Assembly (NCBI RefSeq): GCF_023630175.1
Contig: NZ_JALLIN010000053.1
Location: 1 to 47,623 of the forward strand
Direction of reading: 5' to 3'
From: Streptomyces cellostaticus
GTDB taxonomy: Bacteria > Actinomycetota > Actinomycetes > Streptomycetales > Streptomycetaceae
DNA length: 47,623 bases
The notes below the pieces were generated by a model. It was given only the letters and a program-made list of their open reading frames with translations, did no database searches and was not told the origin of the DNA. Numbering within the stretch: position 1 is the first letter of the stretch; every line of letters begins with the position of its first letter. A program made the position numbers and the translations under genes. Shown one piece after another: positions 32,911-42,256 of this stretch.

Positions 32911-33147
32911 TCACTGCTTCACCCCGCTCCGTTCCGCCGGTGCCGCGCCCGGGTCCACGATCTCCTCCAGTACACGCAGCACCGCCTCGTACGCCCCGGC
33001 CCGGACCGAGGCCTCCCGCGACCCCTCCGGATCGGTCGCCGTCAGGCTCTGCGCCTGATCCCGCCAGGCCCGTTCCTGCCCGGCCGCCCAGTCCTTGCCC
33101 CGCCTGATCCGCCGCAGCAGTTCGTCCGCGTCCACGACATCCGTCAT
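32911..33147 (-). CDS. small protein of unknown function
   Basis: 78 residues, helical and charged (DADELLRRIRRGKDWAAGQE, ending ERSGVKQ), with high G/C third positions. AGGCGGA precedes the ATG by about five bases. I do not recognise the family. It has no membrane segment or signal peptide. It is divergent from the anti-sigma-type ATPase gene. Confidence 0.65.
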   Translation of the reverse strand: MTDVVDADELLRRIRRGKDWAAGQERAWRDQAQSLTATDPEGSREASVRAGAYEAVLRVLEEIVDPGAAPAERSGVKQ

Positions 33148-33269
33148 ACGGTCCGCCTACCCGCCCGGCGCCCGGTGATGACAAGGACACCGGGGTGTTT
33201 GAGGACGCCGGGAGGGGTCAGCCGAACATCAGGCCCGGTTGATCCGGGCAGCACGATGGGAGGGAAGCC

Positions 33270-33704
33270 ATGCGCGAGACGCACAGGACCGACTCCCCGG
33301 CGGCCCCGCGGGAGTTGCGCCGGGCACTGCCGTGCCGGCCGGCGGACGCCCGCAGAACCGTCCAGCGGGCGGTCGCCGAGTGCTGCCGGGACTGCGCCGT
33401 CCGGTGCGACGACGACGCGCTGGACGACGTCCTGCTCGTCACCTCGGAACTCACCACCAACGCCATCCTGCACGGCGGGGGCATCACCGGATTCGACGTC
33501 GACGTCGACAGCGGCGGGGTGAGCGTGTCGGTCAGCGACCGCAGCGACGAGGTCCCGGTGGTCCGGGCGCCGGTGGACGAACGGGGCCGCAACCGGCTCG
33601 GCGGCCGCGGCTGGCCCATCGTGTGCCTGCTGGCCCGCGACGTCAACGTGGCCGGGCTGCCCCGCGGAGGCAAGCGGATCACCGCCGTCGTACCGCTGGC
33701 CTGA
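33270..33704 (+). CDS. anti-sigma-type ATP-binding protein (HATPase_c_2)
   Basis: 144 residues from ATG 33270 with GGGAGGGA upstream. The GHKL N box is DVLLVTSELTTNAILHGGG, and VSVSVSDRSDE and RNRLGGRGWPIVCLL are the later ATP-site motifs. It belongs to the RsbW/SpoIIAB-like serine-kinase group of which Streptomyces has many. Such proteins bind sigma factors or phosphorylate anti-anti-sigma proteins. A SigB-family sigma gene follows 229 bases downstream on the same strand, so the two may be functionally linked; this is inference. Confidence 0.88.
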   Translation: MRETHRTDSPAAPRELRRALPCRPADARRTVQRAVAECCRDCAVRCDDDALDDVLLVTSELTTNAILHGGGITGFDVDVDSGGVSVSVSDRSDEVPVVRAPVDERGRNRLGGRGWPIVCLLARDVNVAGLPRGGKRITAVVPLA

Positions 33705-33933
33705 GAGCGGTAGGAGAAGTTCCGTTGGCGGCGTTTGCCGTGCATGCGCAGGGGCAGACGGAACCTCGTGCTTCGGACCGGAGGCGCGCGCCCAGCGGGA
33801 TGACACATCCTCGGGCCCCCTCCGGCGGCCTGTGCTCGCATCCCGCGGCGAACCCTGACAGCACCGTTCGGGCCGGGACCGGGAACCACGGTCCGGTGCC
33901 CCGCCCGGAAACCACGTTCAGGAGCGATTCCGC

Positions 33934-34797
33934 ATGCTGACCGACGAGTCGACAAGCCCTTCGGGCACGCCCGGCACCCCCACCGCCGCCGCCCCGGCCC
34001 CCGCGCCCGGGCGGCGGACCCATGACGACGCCCCTGCCACCGCGGACCTCTTCGCCCGCCTGGCGGAGCTGGCGGACGGGCCCGAGCGGGACGCGGTGCG
34101 CGACGAACTCGTCGCCGCCTGGCTGCCCATGGCCCACCGGATAGCGGGCCGCTTCCGGGACCGGGGGGAGTCCGTCGAGGACCTGCGGCAGGTGGCCGCG
34201 CTCGGGCTGGTCAAGGCCATCGACCGCTTCGACCCGTCCCGGGGAGCCTTCGAGAGCTACGCCGTGCCGACCATCACCGGCGAGGTCAAGCGGCACTTCC
34301 GGGACCGCATGTGGGCCCTTCGGGTGCCCCGCCGCGTCCAGGAACTGCGCAACCGGGTCCGCGTGGCCCGCCGGGAACTCACCCAGACGCCCGGCAGCCC
34401 CGAGCCCACCCCCGCCGCCATCGCGGCCCACACCGGCCTCACCGAGGAGGAGGTCACCGCGGGCACGGAGGCGCTGGAGAGCTTCAGCACCCTCTCGCTG
34501 GACGCGGAACTGGCCACCGGCGACGACGGCTACAGCCTCGCCGACGCGCTCGGCGCGGCCGACGGCGCGTACGACGTCGTCGTCGACCGCGAGGCCGCCA
34601 AGGAGGGACTGCGCCGGCTGCCCGAACGGGAGCGGGCCATCCTCTACATGCGCTTCTTCGAGGACATGACGCAGAGCCGGATCGCCGACCGGCTCGGCAT
34701 CTCCCAGATGCACGTCTCCCGGCTGATCAGCCGAAGCTGCGCCCGGGTGCGCGACGAGGTGCTGGGGCCGCGCCAGGGCGTCCGCGGGTCCCGGTGA
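33934..34797 (+). CDS. SigB/SigF-family RNA polymerase sigma factor
   Basis: 287 residues from ATG 33934, with AGGAG nine bases upstream. After a disordered Pro/Ala N-terminus (~30 residues) region 2 reads DLRQVAALGLVKAIDRFD and then FESYAVPTITGEVKRHF with RMWALRVPRR. Region 3 follows, and region 4 has LPERERAILYMRFFEDMTQ and IADRLGISQMHVSRL. This is the stress and differentiation sigma group. No anti-anti-sigma gene is adjacent; the upstream ATP-binding protein is a candidate antagonist. Confidence 0.93.
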   Translation: MLTDESTSPSGTPGTPTAAAPAPAPGRRTHDDAPATADLFARLAELADGPERDAVRDELVAAWLPMAHRIAGRFRDRGESVEDLRQVAALGLVKAIDRFDPSRGAFESYAVPTITGEVKRHFRDRMWALRVPRRVQELRNRVRVARRELTQTPGSPEPTPAAIAAHTGLTEEEVTAGTEALESFSTLSLDAELATGDDGYSLADALGAADGAYDVVVDREAAKEGLRRLPERERAILYMRFFEDMTQSRIADRLGISQMHVSRLISRSCARVRDEVLGPRQGVRGSR

Positions 34798-34827
34798 CCC
34801 TCCGGCCCGGGCCCGCGGTGGGACCCT

Positions 34828-34847
34828 CCGGCCCGGACCCGGGCCGG
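34828..34847. terminator. short hairpin between convergent genes
   Basis: CCGGCCCGG (34828-34836) pairs with CCGGGCCGG (34839-34847), with only two bases between the arms. It is part of a stretch where GACCCTCCGGCCCGG occurs twice. It lies between the sigma factor stop and the FUSC stop. Confidence 0.35.
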
Positions 34848-34875
34848 TGCCGATACGGGCGCTCCGGGTGAACGC

Positions 34876-37158
34876 TCACCTCACACGGGGCTCGGGTGCC
34901 ACACCGAGCGGACGCCCCAGGCCCGACACCGACTCGTCCAGCCGCTGCAGATGGCGCAGCACCCGGTCGGTCACCCGGCCGTAGCGCGGGCTGCGCGGGG
35001 TGCCCGGCTCCAGCAGGGACGCGATGCTGGGGCCGGTCTCGAGCGCCGCCGCCGTCCGCGGGTCCGCCACCCGGGCGGCGATCGACTCGATGTTCCGCAC
35101 GATCCGCCGGCCCACCGTGCGCAGCCGCGGATCCGCCGCCATGGACGGGTGCGTGGGCAGCAACTCGGCCGTGGCCGCCAGGGAACGGGCGTGGTAGGCG
35201 CAGGTCTCCAGCAGCGCCATCACGTACCGGGCGGTGTCGCGGCGGGAGCGCAGCGGGGTGACCGGGTGGGTCAGCGGCTGGGTCGCGGCCCTCAGGTCGG
35301 CCAGCGCCTGGTCCAGCTCGCGGGCCTTGTCGACCAGGTCGGCCGGCGCTCCGCCGCTGAGCTGGTCGGCGGCGGACCGGGTGACCTCCGCCAGCCTCTC
35401 GAGAACGTCGACGAGCAGGTCGTTGGTGCGCCGGTCGGTGTGGATCGGCAGCACGACGGCCGCCGCGATCACCCCGCAGGCCGCGCCCAGCGCCGTCTCC
35501 TCCACCCGCAGCACCAGCACCGACAGGCTGTAGGTGTTCAGCAGCGTGTACAGCAGCCCCAGCATCGCCGTGACGAAGAACGACATCAGCGTGTACGACA
35601 GGGGCGCGGTGTAGAACATCGTGAAGACGAACAGCAGCACCAGCACGAACGCCGTCCACGCGTGGTTCCCGACCAGTGCGGCGAGCCCGATGCCGGCCAC
35701 CACGCCGAGCACGGTGCCGAGCAGGCGCCGGTAGCCCTTCACCAGGATCTCGCCGGTGGACGCGGTGTTGATGAACACGATCCAGCAGGTCAGCACCGCC
35801 CAGTACCAGCGCTGGCTGGACAGCAGTTCGCCACCGGCGATGGCGAGCGCGGAACCGACCGCGACCTGCACGGCGGCCCGGGTGGTGGGCCGCCCCAGCC
35901 CGGTCGGCTCCGGCTTGGCCTCGTCCTCCTCGCTGACCTCGATGCCGACGTCCTCGGCGTCCAGTTCCTCGCGGGAGCGGGCCGTGGCCGGGGTGTCGTC
36001 GGACTCGTCCTGCGGCCCGTCCAGGGCGATGCGCAGTCCCAGTACGGCCCGGCCGGCCTCGCCGACGCCCCGGAAGACGTCCTGCACGGCCGGTGAGGCC
36101 TGCGGCAGGTTCTCCTCCTCGCGGTAGCCGAGCAGCCGGTTGCGCAGATGCGCCAGCGCCGTCCCCGAGGCCTCACCGGCCGGCCGCATCGCCAGCAGGC
36201 GCAGTGCCGCCAGATCCCGGCGGAGCTGATCGGTGGCCCCGTCGCGCACCGGCAGTTCGCCGCCGGACGGCAGGTGGGCGCCGGGCAGGTGCAGGGTCAG
36301 GGTGTCGGTCCGTTCGGCGCTGCGCGCGGTGAGCAGCAGCAGCCCGAGCCGCTCGGCGGCGATCTCGGCGTCCGCGATCCGGCGCTGCAGCAGCCGCGCC
36401 GCCGCCTCGTCGGCGGTGCCGTCGGCGAGCCTGCCCTGGATCATCAGCGCCGTCTCGTGCAGCCGCGCGGTACGGGTGCGCAGTTCCCGCAGCACCTTGT
36501 CGGCGTCGTCGGGGCCGGCGTCCAGCAGTTCGAGCTGGGTGGCGAAGAGCTGGCCCAGCCGGGCGCGGAACGCGCGCCGCAGCCGGTCCAGGGTGCCCGC
36601 CGGGGTCTGCGGCAGCAGGACGAAGCGGGCCAGGGCGGCGCAGCCGAACGCCACGGTGATCACGACGTACAGGGCGGGCAGCGCGGCCGGGGCCGCGCCC
36701 ACGAACAGCGAGAGGAAGTAGACCTGGAAGCCGACCAGGCCCAGGGCCGTGCCGCGGTCGCCGAACCTGCGGCCGTAGACCGCGCCGAAGATGAGCACGA
36801 CGAAGAACAGGTCCCCGACGAGGACCCGCTGGTTGAGGTACGCCCCCAGGGAGACCGAGGCGAGCGCCACCGGCAGGCCCAGCGCCAGGGTGACGGCCTG
36901 CCGGGGGCGCTGCTTCTCCCGGATGGCGAAGGTCGCCGCCATCGCCGCGATGGCCCCGGCGACCAGTTGCGGCACCGGGAACCGCAGCACGGCCAGCACC
37001 ACCAGGGTCAGGGCGATGGCGCTGACCGTGCGCAGGCCCGCGGTGAGCCTGAGCAGTCCGGGATCGGACGCGGCCAGCCGGTCCCACATCCCTGCCCACC
37101 CCGACCGAACCGCTTCCCTCACGCGCCGCGCTCTCTCCCGTGCCCGTACTTGATCCAC
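34876..37158 (-). CDS. FUSC family membrane protein
   Basis: 760 residues from GTG 37158; no good Shine-Dalgarno is seen and the exact start is uncertain. Two membrane blocks are visible. The N-terminal one spans about residues 35-190 (TVSAIALTLVVLAVLRF, LFFVVLIFGAVYG, LPALYVVITVAFG). The C-terminal one starts near 430 (AAVQVAVGSALAIAGGELL, WYWAVLTCWIVF). A cytosolic helical region lies between and another after. This is the fusaric-acid-resistance/YccS-like architecture, associated with efflux of aromatic acids; the substrate is unknown. Confidence 0.9.
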   Translation of the reverse strand: MDQVRARERARRVREAVRSGWAGMWDRLAASDPGLLRLTAGLRTVSAIALTLVVLAVLRFPVPQLVAGAIAAMAATFAIREKQRPRQAVTLALGLPVALASVSLGAYLNQRVLVGDLFFVVLIFGAVYGRRFGDRGTALGLVGFQVYFLSLFVGAAPAALPALYVVITVAFGCAALARFVLLPQTPAGTLDRLRRAFRARLGQLFATQLELLDAGPDDADKVLRELRTRTARLHETALMIQGRLADGTADEAAARLLQRRIADAEIAAERLGLLLLTARSAERTDTLTLHLPGAHLPSGGELPVRDGATDQLRRDLAALRLLAMRPAGEASGTALAHLRNRLLGYREEENLPQASPAVQDVFRGVGEAGRAVLGLRIALDGPQDESDDTPATARSREELDAEDVGIEVSEEDEAKPEPTGLGRPTTRAAVQVAVGSALAIAGGELLSSQRWYWAVLTCWIVFINTASTGEILVKGYRRLLGTVLGVVAGIGLAALVGNHAWTAFVLVLLFVFTMFYTAPLSYTLMSFFVTAMLGLLYTLLNTYSLSVLVLRVEETALGAACGVIAAAVVLPIHTDRRTNDLLVDVLERLAEVTRSAADQLSGGAPADLVDKARELDQALADLRAATQPLTHPVTPLRSRRDTARYVMALLETCAYHARSLAATAELLPTHPSMAADPRLRTVGRRIVRNIESIAARVADPRTAAALETGPSIASLLEPGTPRSPRYGRVTDRVLRHLQRLDESVSGLGRPLGVAPEPRVR

Positions 37159-37184
37159 TCACCAGCATGGCACGGGAGCCCGGA

Positions 37185-37394
37185 CTACCTGCCCTCGGCG
37201 AGCGTGTGCGCCACCAGGGCGTTGGCGTGGCCGTGGCCGAGCCCGTGCTCGTCCTTCAGCCAGGCGACCAGCTCCATGTGCCGCGTCAGCGGCGAGGAAC
37301 GGATCAGCTCCTGCCACTCGCCGACCGGACGGCCGTACTTCTTCTCGATCGCGGGGAAGTAGCTCGCCGGGCCCTTCACGGTCTTCGCGGTCAT
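37185..37394 (-). CDS. DUF4287 small protein
   Basis: 69 residues: GPASYFPAIEKKYGRPV, then WLKDEHGLGHGHANALVAH. This is the common small DUF4287 protein of actinobacteria, function unknown. AAGGGA precedes the ATG. It lies just upstream of the FUSC gene, 26 bases away, and could be cotranscribed with it. Confidence 0.9.
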   Translation of the reverse strand: MTAKTVKGPASYFPAIEKKYGRPVGEWQELIRSSPLTRHMELVAWLKDEHGLGHGHANALVAHTLAEGR

Positions 37395-37487
37395 GCCGGT
37401 GTCCCTTCGTGTGACGTCCTCTGGTCACCGTGGAAGACCGCCGGCCCGCTGGAAAGTGATCGGCGGTCCCCGGTGATCCCGGTCACA

Positions 37488-38861
37488 TCAGGGGCTGCCG
37501 GCGGTCTGCCCCTCCACCCGGGCGCGCACCTGCTCCGGGGTCAGATAGGAGTCCGTGTACTCGAAGTCCTTCAGCCGGGCCGGCTTGCGCGCCTGGAAGC
37601 CGGTGCGCACGAAGTCGTCACCGGCGATCGCGTTCAGCAGCCAGTTGGTCACCACCCGCGTCTTGGCGACGTTGGTGCGCAGCGCCCCGAGGTGGTAGCC
37701 GCGGGCCACCGCCTGGGCCGGGACACCGCGCAGCTCGACGCCCAGCGGCTTGGACACGGCGTCCTTGCCGCCGAGGTCGACGACGAGTCCGAGGTCGTGG
37801 TGCACGTACGGCTCGAGCGGCTGGTCGCGCAGGGCCGCGATGACGTTGTCGGCGACCTTCCTGCCCTGCCGCTGGGCGTGCTGGGCCGTGGGCGGGCAGA
37901 CCGCGCCGTCGCCCTTGGCGACGTCCGGCACGGCCGCCGAGTCGCCGAGCGCGAACACCCCGTCGTGACCGGGCAGGTTCATCTCGGCGTCGACCGCGAG
38001 CCTGCCCCGGACCGTCTCCGCTCCCAGCGTGGCGATGAGCGGGCTGGCGACCACACCGGCCGTCCAGATCAGCGTGTGGGTCGGCACCACCCGGCCGTCG
38101 GTGAAGGTGACCTCCTCCGCGCCGGCCTTGTCGATCGACACGCCCAGTGAGACGTCGATGCCGCGCCGTTTGAGGATCTCCTGCGCGCTGCGGCCGAGCT
38201 TGTCGCCCAGCTCCGGCATGAGCCTCGGCGCGATGTCGATCAGGTGCCACTTGATCAGGCCCGGGTCCAGCCGCGGATAGCGCTGCACGGCCGCGTGCGT
38301 CAGCCGCTGCAGGCAGGCGGCGGTCTCCGTGCCCGCGTAGCCGCCGCCGACCACCACGAACTGCAGCCGCGCCGCCCGCTCGGCCGGGTCGTCGCTGGCG
38401 TCCGCGAGGTCGAGCTGCGAGATGACGTGGTCCCGGATGTACGCGGCCTCGGCGAGGGTCTTCATGCCGAAGGCGTGCTCGGTGAGCCCCGGGATGTCGA
38501 ACGTACGCGTCACGCTGCCGGGAGCCAGCACGATGTAGTCGTAGCGCTCGTTGACGAGCTTGTCGGTGATGGTGCGCACGACGCAGACCTTCGACTTCAG
38601 GTCCACGCCGACCGCCCCGCCCGGGATGATCCGGGTGCGGTACTTCCTGCTGCGGCGCAGCGACAGGGCGATCGACTGCGGCGTGAGCACGCCGGAGGCG
38701 ACCTGGGGGAGCAGGGGGAGGTAGAGCTGATAGGCGACCGGCGTCACCAGGGTGACGTCGGCCTCGTTGGGGGTGAGTTTCCGCTCCAGGCGGCGGACGC
38801 ACTCGACTCCGGCGAAGCCTGCGCCAACCACCAGGATCCTGGGTCGTGTCACGGTGTCCAT
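37488..38861 (-). CDS. ndh: type II NADH dehydrogenase
   Basis: 457 residues from the ATG at 38861; a GTG three codons later (38852) is possible because AGAGGG touches the ATG but suits the GTG better. FAD motif: RILVVGAGFAGVECVRRL. NADH motif: FVVVGGGYAGTETAACL. The quinone-side motif is CPPTAQHAQRQGRKVADNV and the FAD-end motif is VFALGDSAAV. The enzyme passes electrons from NADH to menaquinone at the membrane without pumping protons. Streptomyces often carries several copies; this one stands alone. Confidence 0.9.
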   Translation of the reverse strand: MDTVTRPRILVVGAGFAGVECVRRLERKLTPNEADVTLVTPVAYQLYLPLLPQVASGVLTPQSIALSLRRSRKYRTRIIPGGAVGVDLKSKVCVVRTITDKLVNERYDYIVLAPGSVTRTFDIPGLTEHAFGMKTLAEAAYIRDHVISQLDLADASDDPAERAARLQFVVVGGGYAGTETAACLQRLTHAAVQRYPRLDPGLIKWHLIDIAPRLMPELGDKLGRSAQEILKRRGIDVSLGVSIDKAGAEEVTFTDGRVVPTHTLIWTAGVVASPLIATLGAETVRGRLAVDAEMNLPGHDGVFALGDSAAVPDVAKGDGAVCPPTAQHAQRQGRKVADNVIAALRDQPLEPYVHHDLGLVVDLGGKDAVSKPLGVELRGVPAQAVARGYHLGALRTNVAKTRVVTNWLLNAIAGDDFVRTGFQARKPARLKDFEYTDSYLTPEQVRARVEGQTAGSP

Positions 38862-39075
38862 CCCTCTCTGCGGCTCCAGGCGGTCCGACTTGACGTCGTA
38901 CGCCTGCCCCGGATCGCTGCGACCATCTCGATCCCATCGCGACTCGGGCCGCTCCGCGAGCCGGCTGCGGCAGGCAGACGAACGCGTGGGAGGCACGGGC
39001 GTGCCCCCGCGGAGCCGGAGTATCCGGATCCCGCCCGGCTACACGTCACCACCACGATCCGGCCCGCCGGGCCTG

Positions 39076-39510
39076 TCACCAGGGCAGGAACACATGAACG
39101 TCCTTGCCCTCGTCCTGGACCACGACGCTCACCTGGTCGCACAGCGTGTGCACGAGGTGCCAGCCGATGCCGCCGCCCCCCGCGTTCGGGTGGAAGGGCC
39201 GCGGCTCGGGCCGGGTGGTGCTGGAGTCGTGCATCGTCACGTGCACCCCGTCGAAGGTGCGGCGCATGTGCAGGCCGAACGGCCCGGGAGCGTACTGGAT
39301 GACGTTGGCGGCCAGCTCCGTGACCACCAGCAGGATGTCGTCCCAGTACTCCGGAGCGGTCGGCGGGGCGTTCCGTGCCAGGTCGCACAGGAACTCCTCG
39401 GCGGCCAGCCGGGCACCCGTGACATTGCGCAGTTCACCCGGGAAGGAGTACGTGCGCTCGTACCTCTCCTCCGAAGGCGGTGTTTCGTCCCAACGAGGCT
39501 CCGTCGACAT
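39076..39510 (-). CDS. anti-sigma-type ATP-binding protein (HATPase_c_2)
   Basis: 144 residues. GHKL motifs: DILLVVTELAANVIQYAPG (N box), VTMHDSSTTRP and PNAGGGGIGWHLVHTL. It belongs to the same broad group as the product at 33270-33704 but is not a near copy. No sigma or anti-anti-sigma gene is next to it, so it is an orphan. A perfect 16-bp palindrome lies 100 bases upstream of its start. Confidence 0.88.
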   Translation of the reverse strand: MSTEPRWDETPPSEERYERTYSFPGELRNVTGARLAAEEFLCDLARNAPPTAPEYWDDILLVVTELAANVIQYAPGPFGLHMRRTFDGVHVTMHDSSTTRPEPRPFHPNAGGGGIGWHLVHTLCDQVSVVVQDEGKDVHVFLPW

Positions 39511-39609
39511 CTCGCATTCCCCGGCCCCGGCGGCGGGGGCCGGGCGGCCCCTTCCGACCAGGGCGGTCGTCGTTGCTGATCACTCCCAAGCTGCGGGTTC
39601 CCACAGCCG

Positions 39610-39625
39610 CCGCGGATATCCGCGG
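39610..39625. promoter_or_regulatory. 16-bp perfect palindrome upstream of the orphan ATPase gene
   Basis: CCGCGGATATCCGCGG is perfectly self-complementary. The half-unit CGCGGATAT repeats directly (39611-39619 and 39622-39630, the second as CGCGGATAT). It may be an operator for the gene starting at 39510 or a cruciform-prone site. Confidence 0.45.
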
Positions 39626-39782
39626 ATATTGGTTCCCCCTCGCGCCTGCCGTGCTCGGGACGGGCGTCCCCGCCCGTCGCACCGCGCGAGTACGTCCAGG
39701 ACGCGGGCGATGCTCCGCGGTGCCGCGCACCGCACCGCACCGGACGCCGCGAGCTCTCCGGCGAACCCTCCCGGTCACGGCA

Positions 39783-41687
39783 CTAGCGGAAGACGTCGTC
39801 CACCTCGTCCCAGTCGGCCGGCTCCTGGACGGCCGGCCGCCGCGCCGGCCGGGGCCGGGCCTCGTACATCGCGTCGATCTCGGCGGCGTAATGCCGCGCG
39901 ATGGCGTCGCGGCGCAGCTTCAGCGACGGCGTGAGCAGACCGTTGTCCGGGGCGAACGGCTCCGGGAGGACACGGTAGACCCTGATGGACTCGCCGCGGG
40001 AGACCGCGCTGTTGGCCGAGGCGACGGCCCGCGCGATCTCCTCCATGAGCGCGTTCTCCTCACGGGCCTCCCGGGCGGCCGACTCGCCCTGCAGTGTCAG
40101 CGCCGCCCGCCAGTGCGCGAGGAACTCCGGGTCCAGGGTGATCAGGGCCCCCACGCAGGGCCGGTCGTCGCCCACCACCACCGCCTGGTGCACCAGCGGA
40201 TGCAGCCGCAGCCGCTGCTCCAGCGGTGCCGGTGCCACGCTCTTCCCGCCGCTGGTGATCAGGACGTCCTTCTTGCGGCCGGTGATCGTGAGATACCCCT
40301 CGGAGTCCAGCCGGCCGATGTCCCCGGTGGCCAGCCAGCCGCCGCGCAGCGCGCCCCGGGTGCGCCGCTCGTCGCCGACGTAGCCCTGGAACACCGACGG
40401 TCCGTGCACCAGGATCTCCCCGTCGTCGGCGATCCGGACCTCGGTCCCCGGCAGCGGACGGCCCACGGTCCCGGACTTCTCCCGGCCGATCGGCTGCATG
40501 GTGATCCCGCCTGAGCTCTCCGTCAGGCCGTAGCCGTCGTGGATGCGCAGGCCGATGCCCTCGTAGAACAGGGACAGTTCGCGGCTGAGGGGCGAGCCGC
40601 CCGAGCTGCCCCGTGCCGCCCGGCCGCCGAGCGCCTCGCGCAGCTTGCGGTACACCGTCCGCTCGTACAGGGCGTGCTGCAGCCGCAGGTCCAGTCCCGG
40701 GCCGGGTCCGCGGCCGAGCCGCCTGCGCTCCTGGGCATCGGCGAAGTCCCGCGCGGTCTGCGCCGCCCGCTCGAACAGGGCGCCGCGGCCCGCCTCGTGG
40801 GCCGTCCGCAGGAACGTCTTGTACAGCTTCTCGAACACCGACGGCACCCCGTACAGGTACGTCGGCCGGAAGCTGCGCAGCGCCGACGCGAGAGCGGCGC
40901 CGGTCATCTCGGGCTCGTGGGCCATCAGCACGCCGCCGCGCAGGCACATCTGCTGGATCATGATCCCGTACACGTGGGAGAAGGGCAGGAAGGCGAGCAC
41001 GGACGCCTGCTCGCCCGGCGGCGCCGCCGTGTGTCCCCAGCCGGCCAGCAGGGTGTCGCACGGGTAGGCCAGGCCGCGGTGGCTCAGCGCGCAGCCCAGT
41101 GGCCGGCCCGAGGTGCCCGAGGTGTAGGCGATGGCCGCCGTCGCGTCCGGCAGCACGATCCGGCGCAGCGAGTCCACCGTGGTCAGCGGTACCGGCGCAC
41201 CCTGCTCGGACAGCCGGGGCAGGGCTTCCGCGTCGAGCTGCCAGACGTGCCGCAGGCGCGGCAGCCGCGTGCACACGGTGCCCACGGTCATCGCGCCCTG
41301 CTCGTCCTCCACCACGATCGCCACGCAGCCCGCGTCCCGCAGGATCCACTCCACCTGGTCCCGCGAGGACGTCGGGTGCACCGGGACGACCTCGGCGCCG
41401 ACGGCCCACAGCGCGTGGGCGAACACCGTCCACTCGTACCGGGTCCGGGACATCAGGGCCACCCGGTGCCCGGGCGAGATCCCGGCGGCCACCAGGCCCT
41501 TGGCCAGGTCGGTCACCTCGTCCCGCAGCTCCACCGCCGTCACCTCCTCCCAGCCGCCGGGCACCGCGTCCGAACGGCGGGCCAGGACCGGCAGGGCCGG
41601 TGACCGTTGCGCGGTCTCGAAGACGCTGTCGGCGAGCCCGCCGGTCAGCGGGCGTGCGGCTGCCGGAGCGAGGGCGTCGTCGCGCAT
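39783..41687 (-). CDS. long-chain acyl-CoA synthetase (AMP-forming)
   Basis: 634 residues from the ATG at 41687, which has GGGAG six bases upstream. A TTG at 41765 would add 26 residues without such a signal. AMP-binding motifs: AYTSGTSGRPLG (P-loop type), DGYGLTESSGG, then WLATGDIGRLDSEG and TGRKKD with the hinge. These match the FadD15-like group with its inserted helical segment (residues ~280-360). It activates long-chain fatty acids to acyl-CoA. The P-loop has Arg where many relatives have Lys (SGRPLG against TGxPKG). Confidence 0.92.
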   Translation of the reverse strand: MRDDALAPAAARPLTGGLADSVFETAQRSPALPVLARRSDAVPGGWEEVTAVELRDEVTDLAKGLVAAGISPGHRVALMSRTRYEWTVFAHALWAVGAEVVPVHPTSSRDQVEWILRDAGCVAIVVEDEQGAMTVGTVCTRLPRLRHVWQLDAEALPRLSEQGAPVPLTTVDSLRRIVLPDATAAIAYTSGTSGRPLGCALSHRGLAYPCDTLLAGWGHTAAPPGEQASVLAFLPFSHVYGIMIQQMCLRGGVLMAHEPEMTGAALASALRSFRPTYLYGVPSVFEKLYKTFLRTAHEAGRGALFERAAQTARDFADAQERRRLGRGPGPGLDLRLQHALYERTVYRKLREALGGRAARGSSGGSPLSRELSLFYEGIGLRIHDGYGLTESSGGITMQPIGREKSGTVGRPLPGTEVRIADDGEILVHGPSVFQGYVGDERRTRGALRGGWLATGDIGRLDSEGYLTITGRKKDVLITSGGKSVAPAPLEQRLRLHPLVHQAVVVGDDRPCVGALITLDPEFLAHWRAALTLQGESAAREAREENALMEEIARAVASANSAVSRGESIRVYRVLPEPFAPDNGLLTPSLKLRRDAIARHYAAEIDAMYEARPRPARRPAVQEPADWDEVDDVFR

Positions 41688-42256
41688 GCGCTGCTCCCAG
41701 GGTGTACGGAGGGTGACTCCGCCGGTCGGCTCTGTGCCGGCGGTGCTCGAATCTAGCCCAGGCAACCGGTTTCGGGACCCGGATCAGGCAAGTCGTGACC
41801 GGGTGATGATCTGGGCGTGTCCGGGGGGAGGGGGGAGGCACCACCCCGCGGACCTCGGTCCGCGGCAGGAGCGGACCACGGGGCCGTGCCCCGGAGGCGG
41901 AGTCCCGCCCGGCGGACTCCGCCTCCGGGGCACGGCAGACCCGGGACCGGGGCCCGGGGAGGCCTGATCCGCCCAGGGGCCGGGCCCATGCGCCGACGCC
42001 GCCGGTCCGCCTCGCCCCGAGGGCCGTCCCGTGGTCCCCGGTGGGCGCACGACGACGGCCGAGGCGCCTCGCCGCGTTGTCGTACCGCCCGGGTACGCCC
42101 GGTGCGAGGACGGCCCCCGCCTCGCGGCGCACCGCGTCCGGCACCGTGCGCCGGTCCACCGGGATCGCGGGACGGTCCTCGGAGGCCGTTGCGAGAGTCC
42201 CGTCATCCGGCCGCGGGGCGGGGGGGGGGACTTCCGCAACCGTCTCCGGCCCGGAT
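41688..42256. other. gene-poor gap with hairpins and a G10 tract
   Basis: No convincing gene on either strand over 569 bases. It holds CCGCGGACC-TC-GGTCCGCGG (41846-41865), a much longer perfect hairpin at 41883-41936, and ten consecutive G at 42220-42229. The long open frames seen here have no start signal and are low-complexity. Confidence 0.6.
41883..41936. terminator. 23-bp perfect hairpin
   Basis: The 23-base arm at 41883-41905 (starting GCCGTGCCCC) is the exact reverse complement of 41914-41936, with an 8-base loop. It lies upstream of the acyl-CoA synthetase gene and about 460 bases past the ybdK-like stop. It is probably a terminator, but the length and perfection also fit a mobile-element remnant. 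Confidence 0.5.

Noticed and set aside
33748..33775. SigB-type promoter (GTTT, 15 bases, GGGCAG) before the sigma factor gene
   Set aside because: The -10 lacks the expected GGGTA core, so the match is no better than chance.
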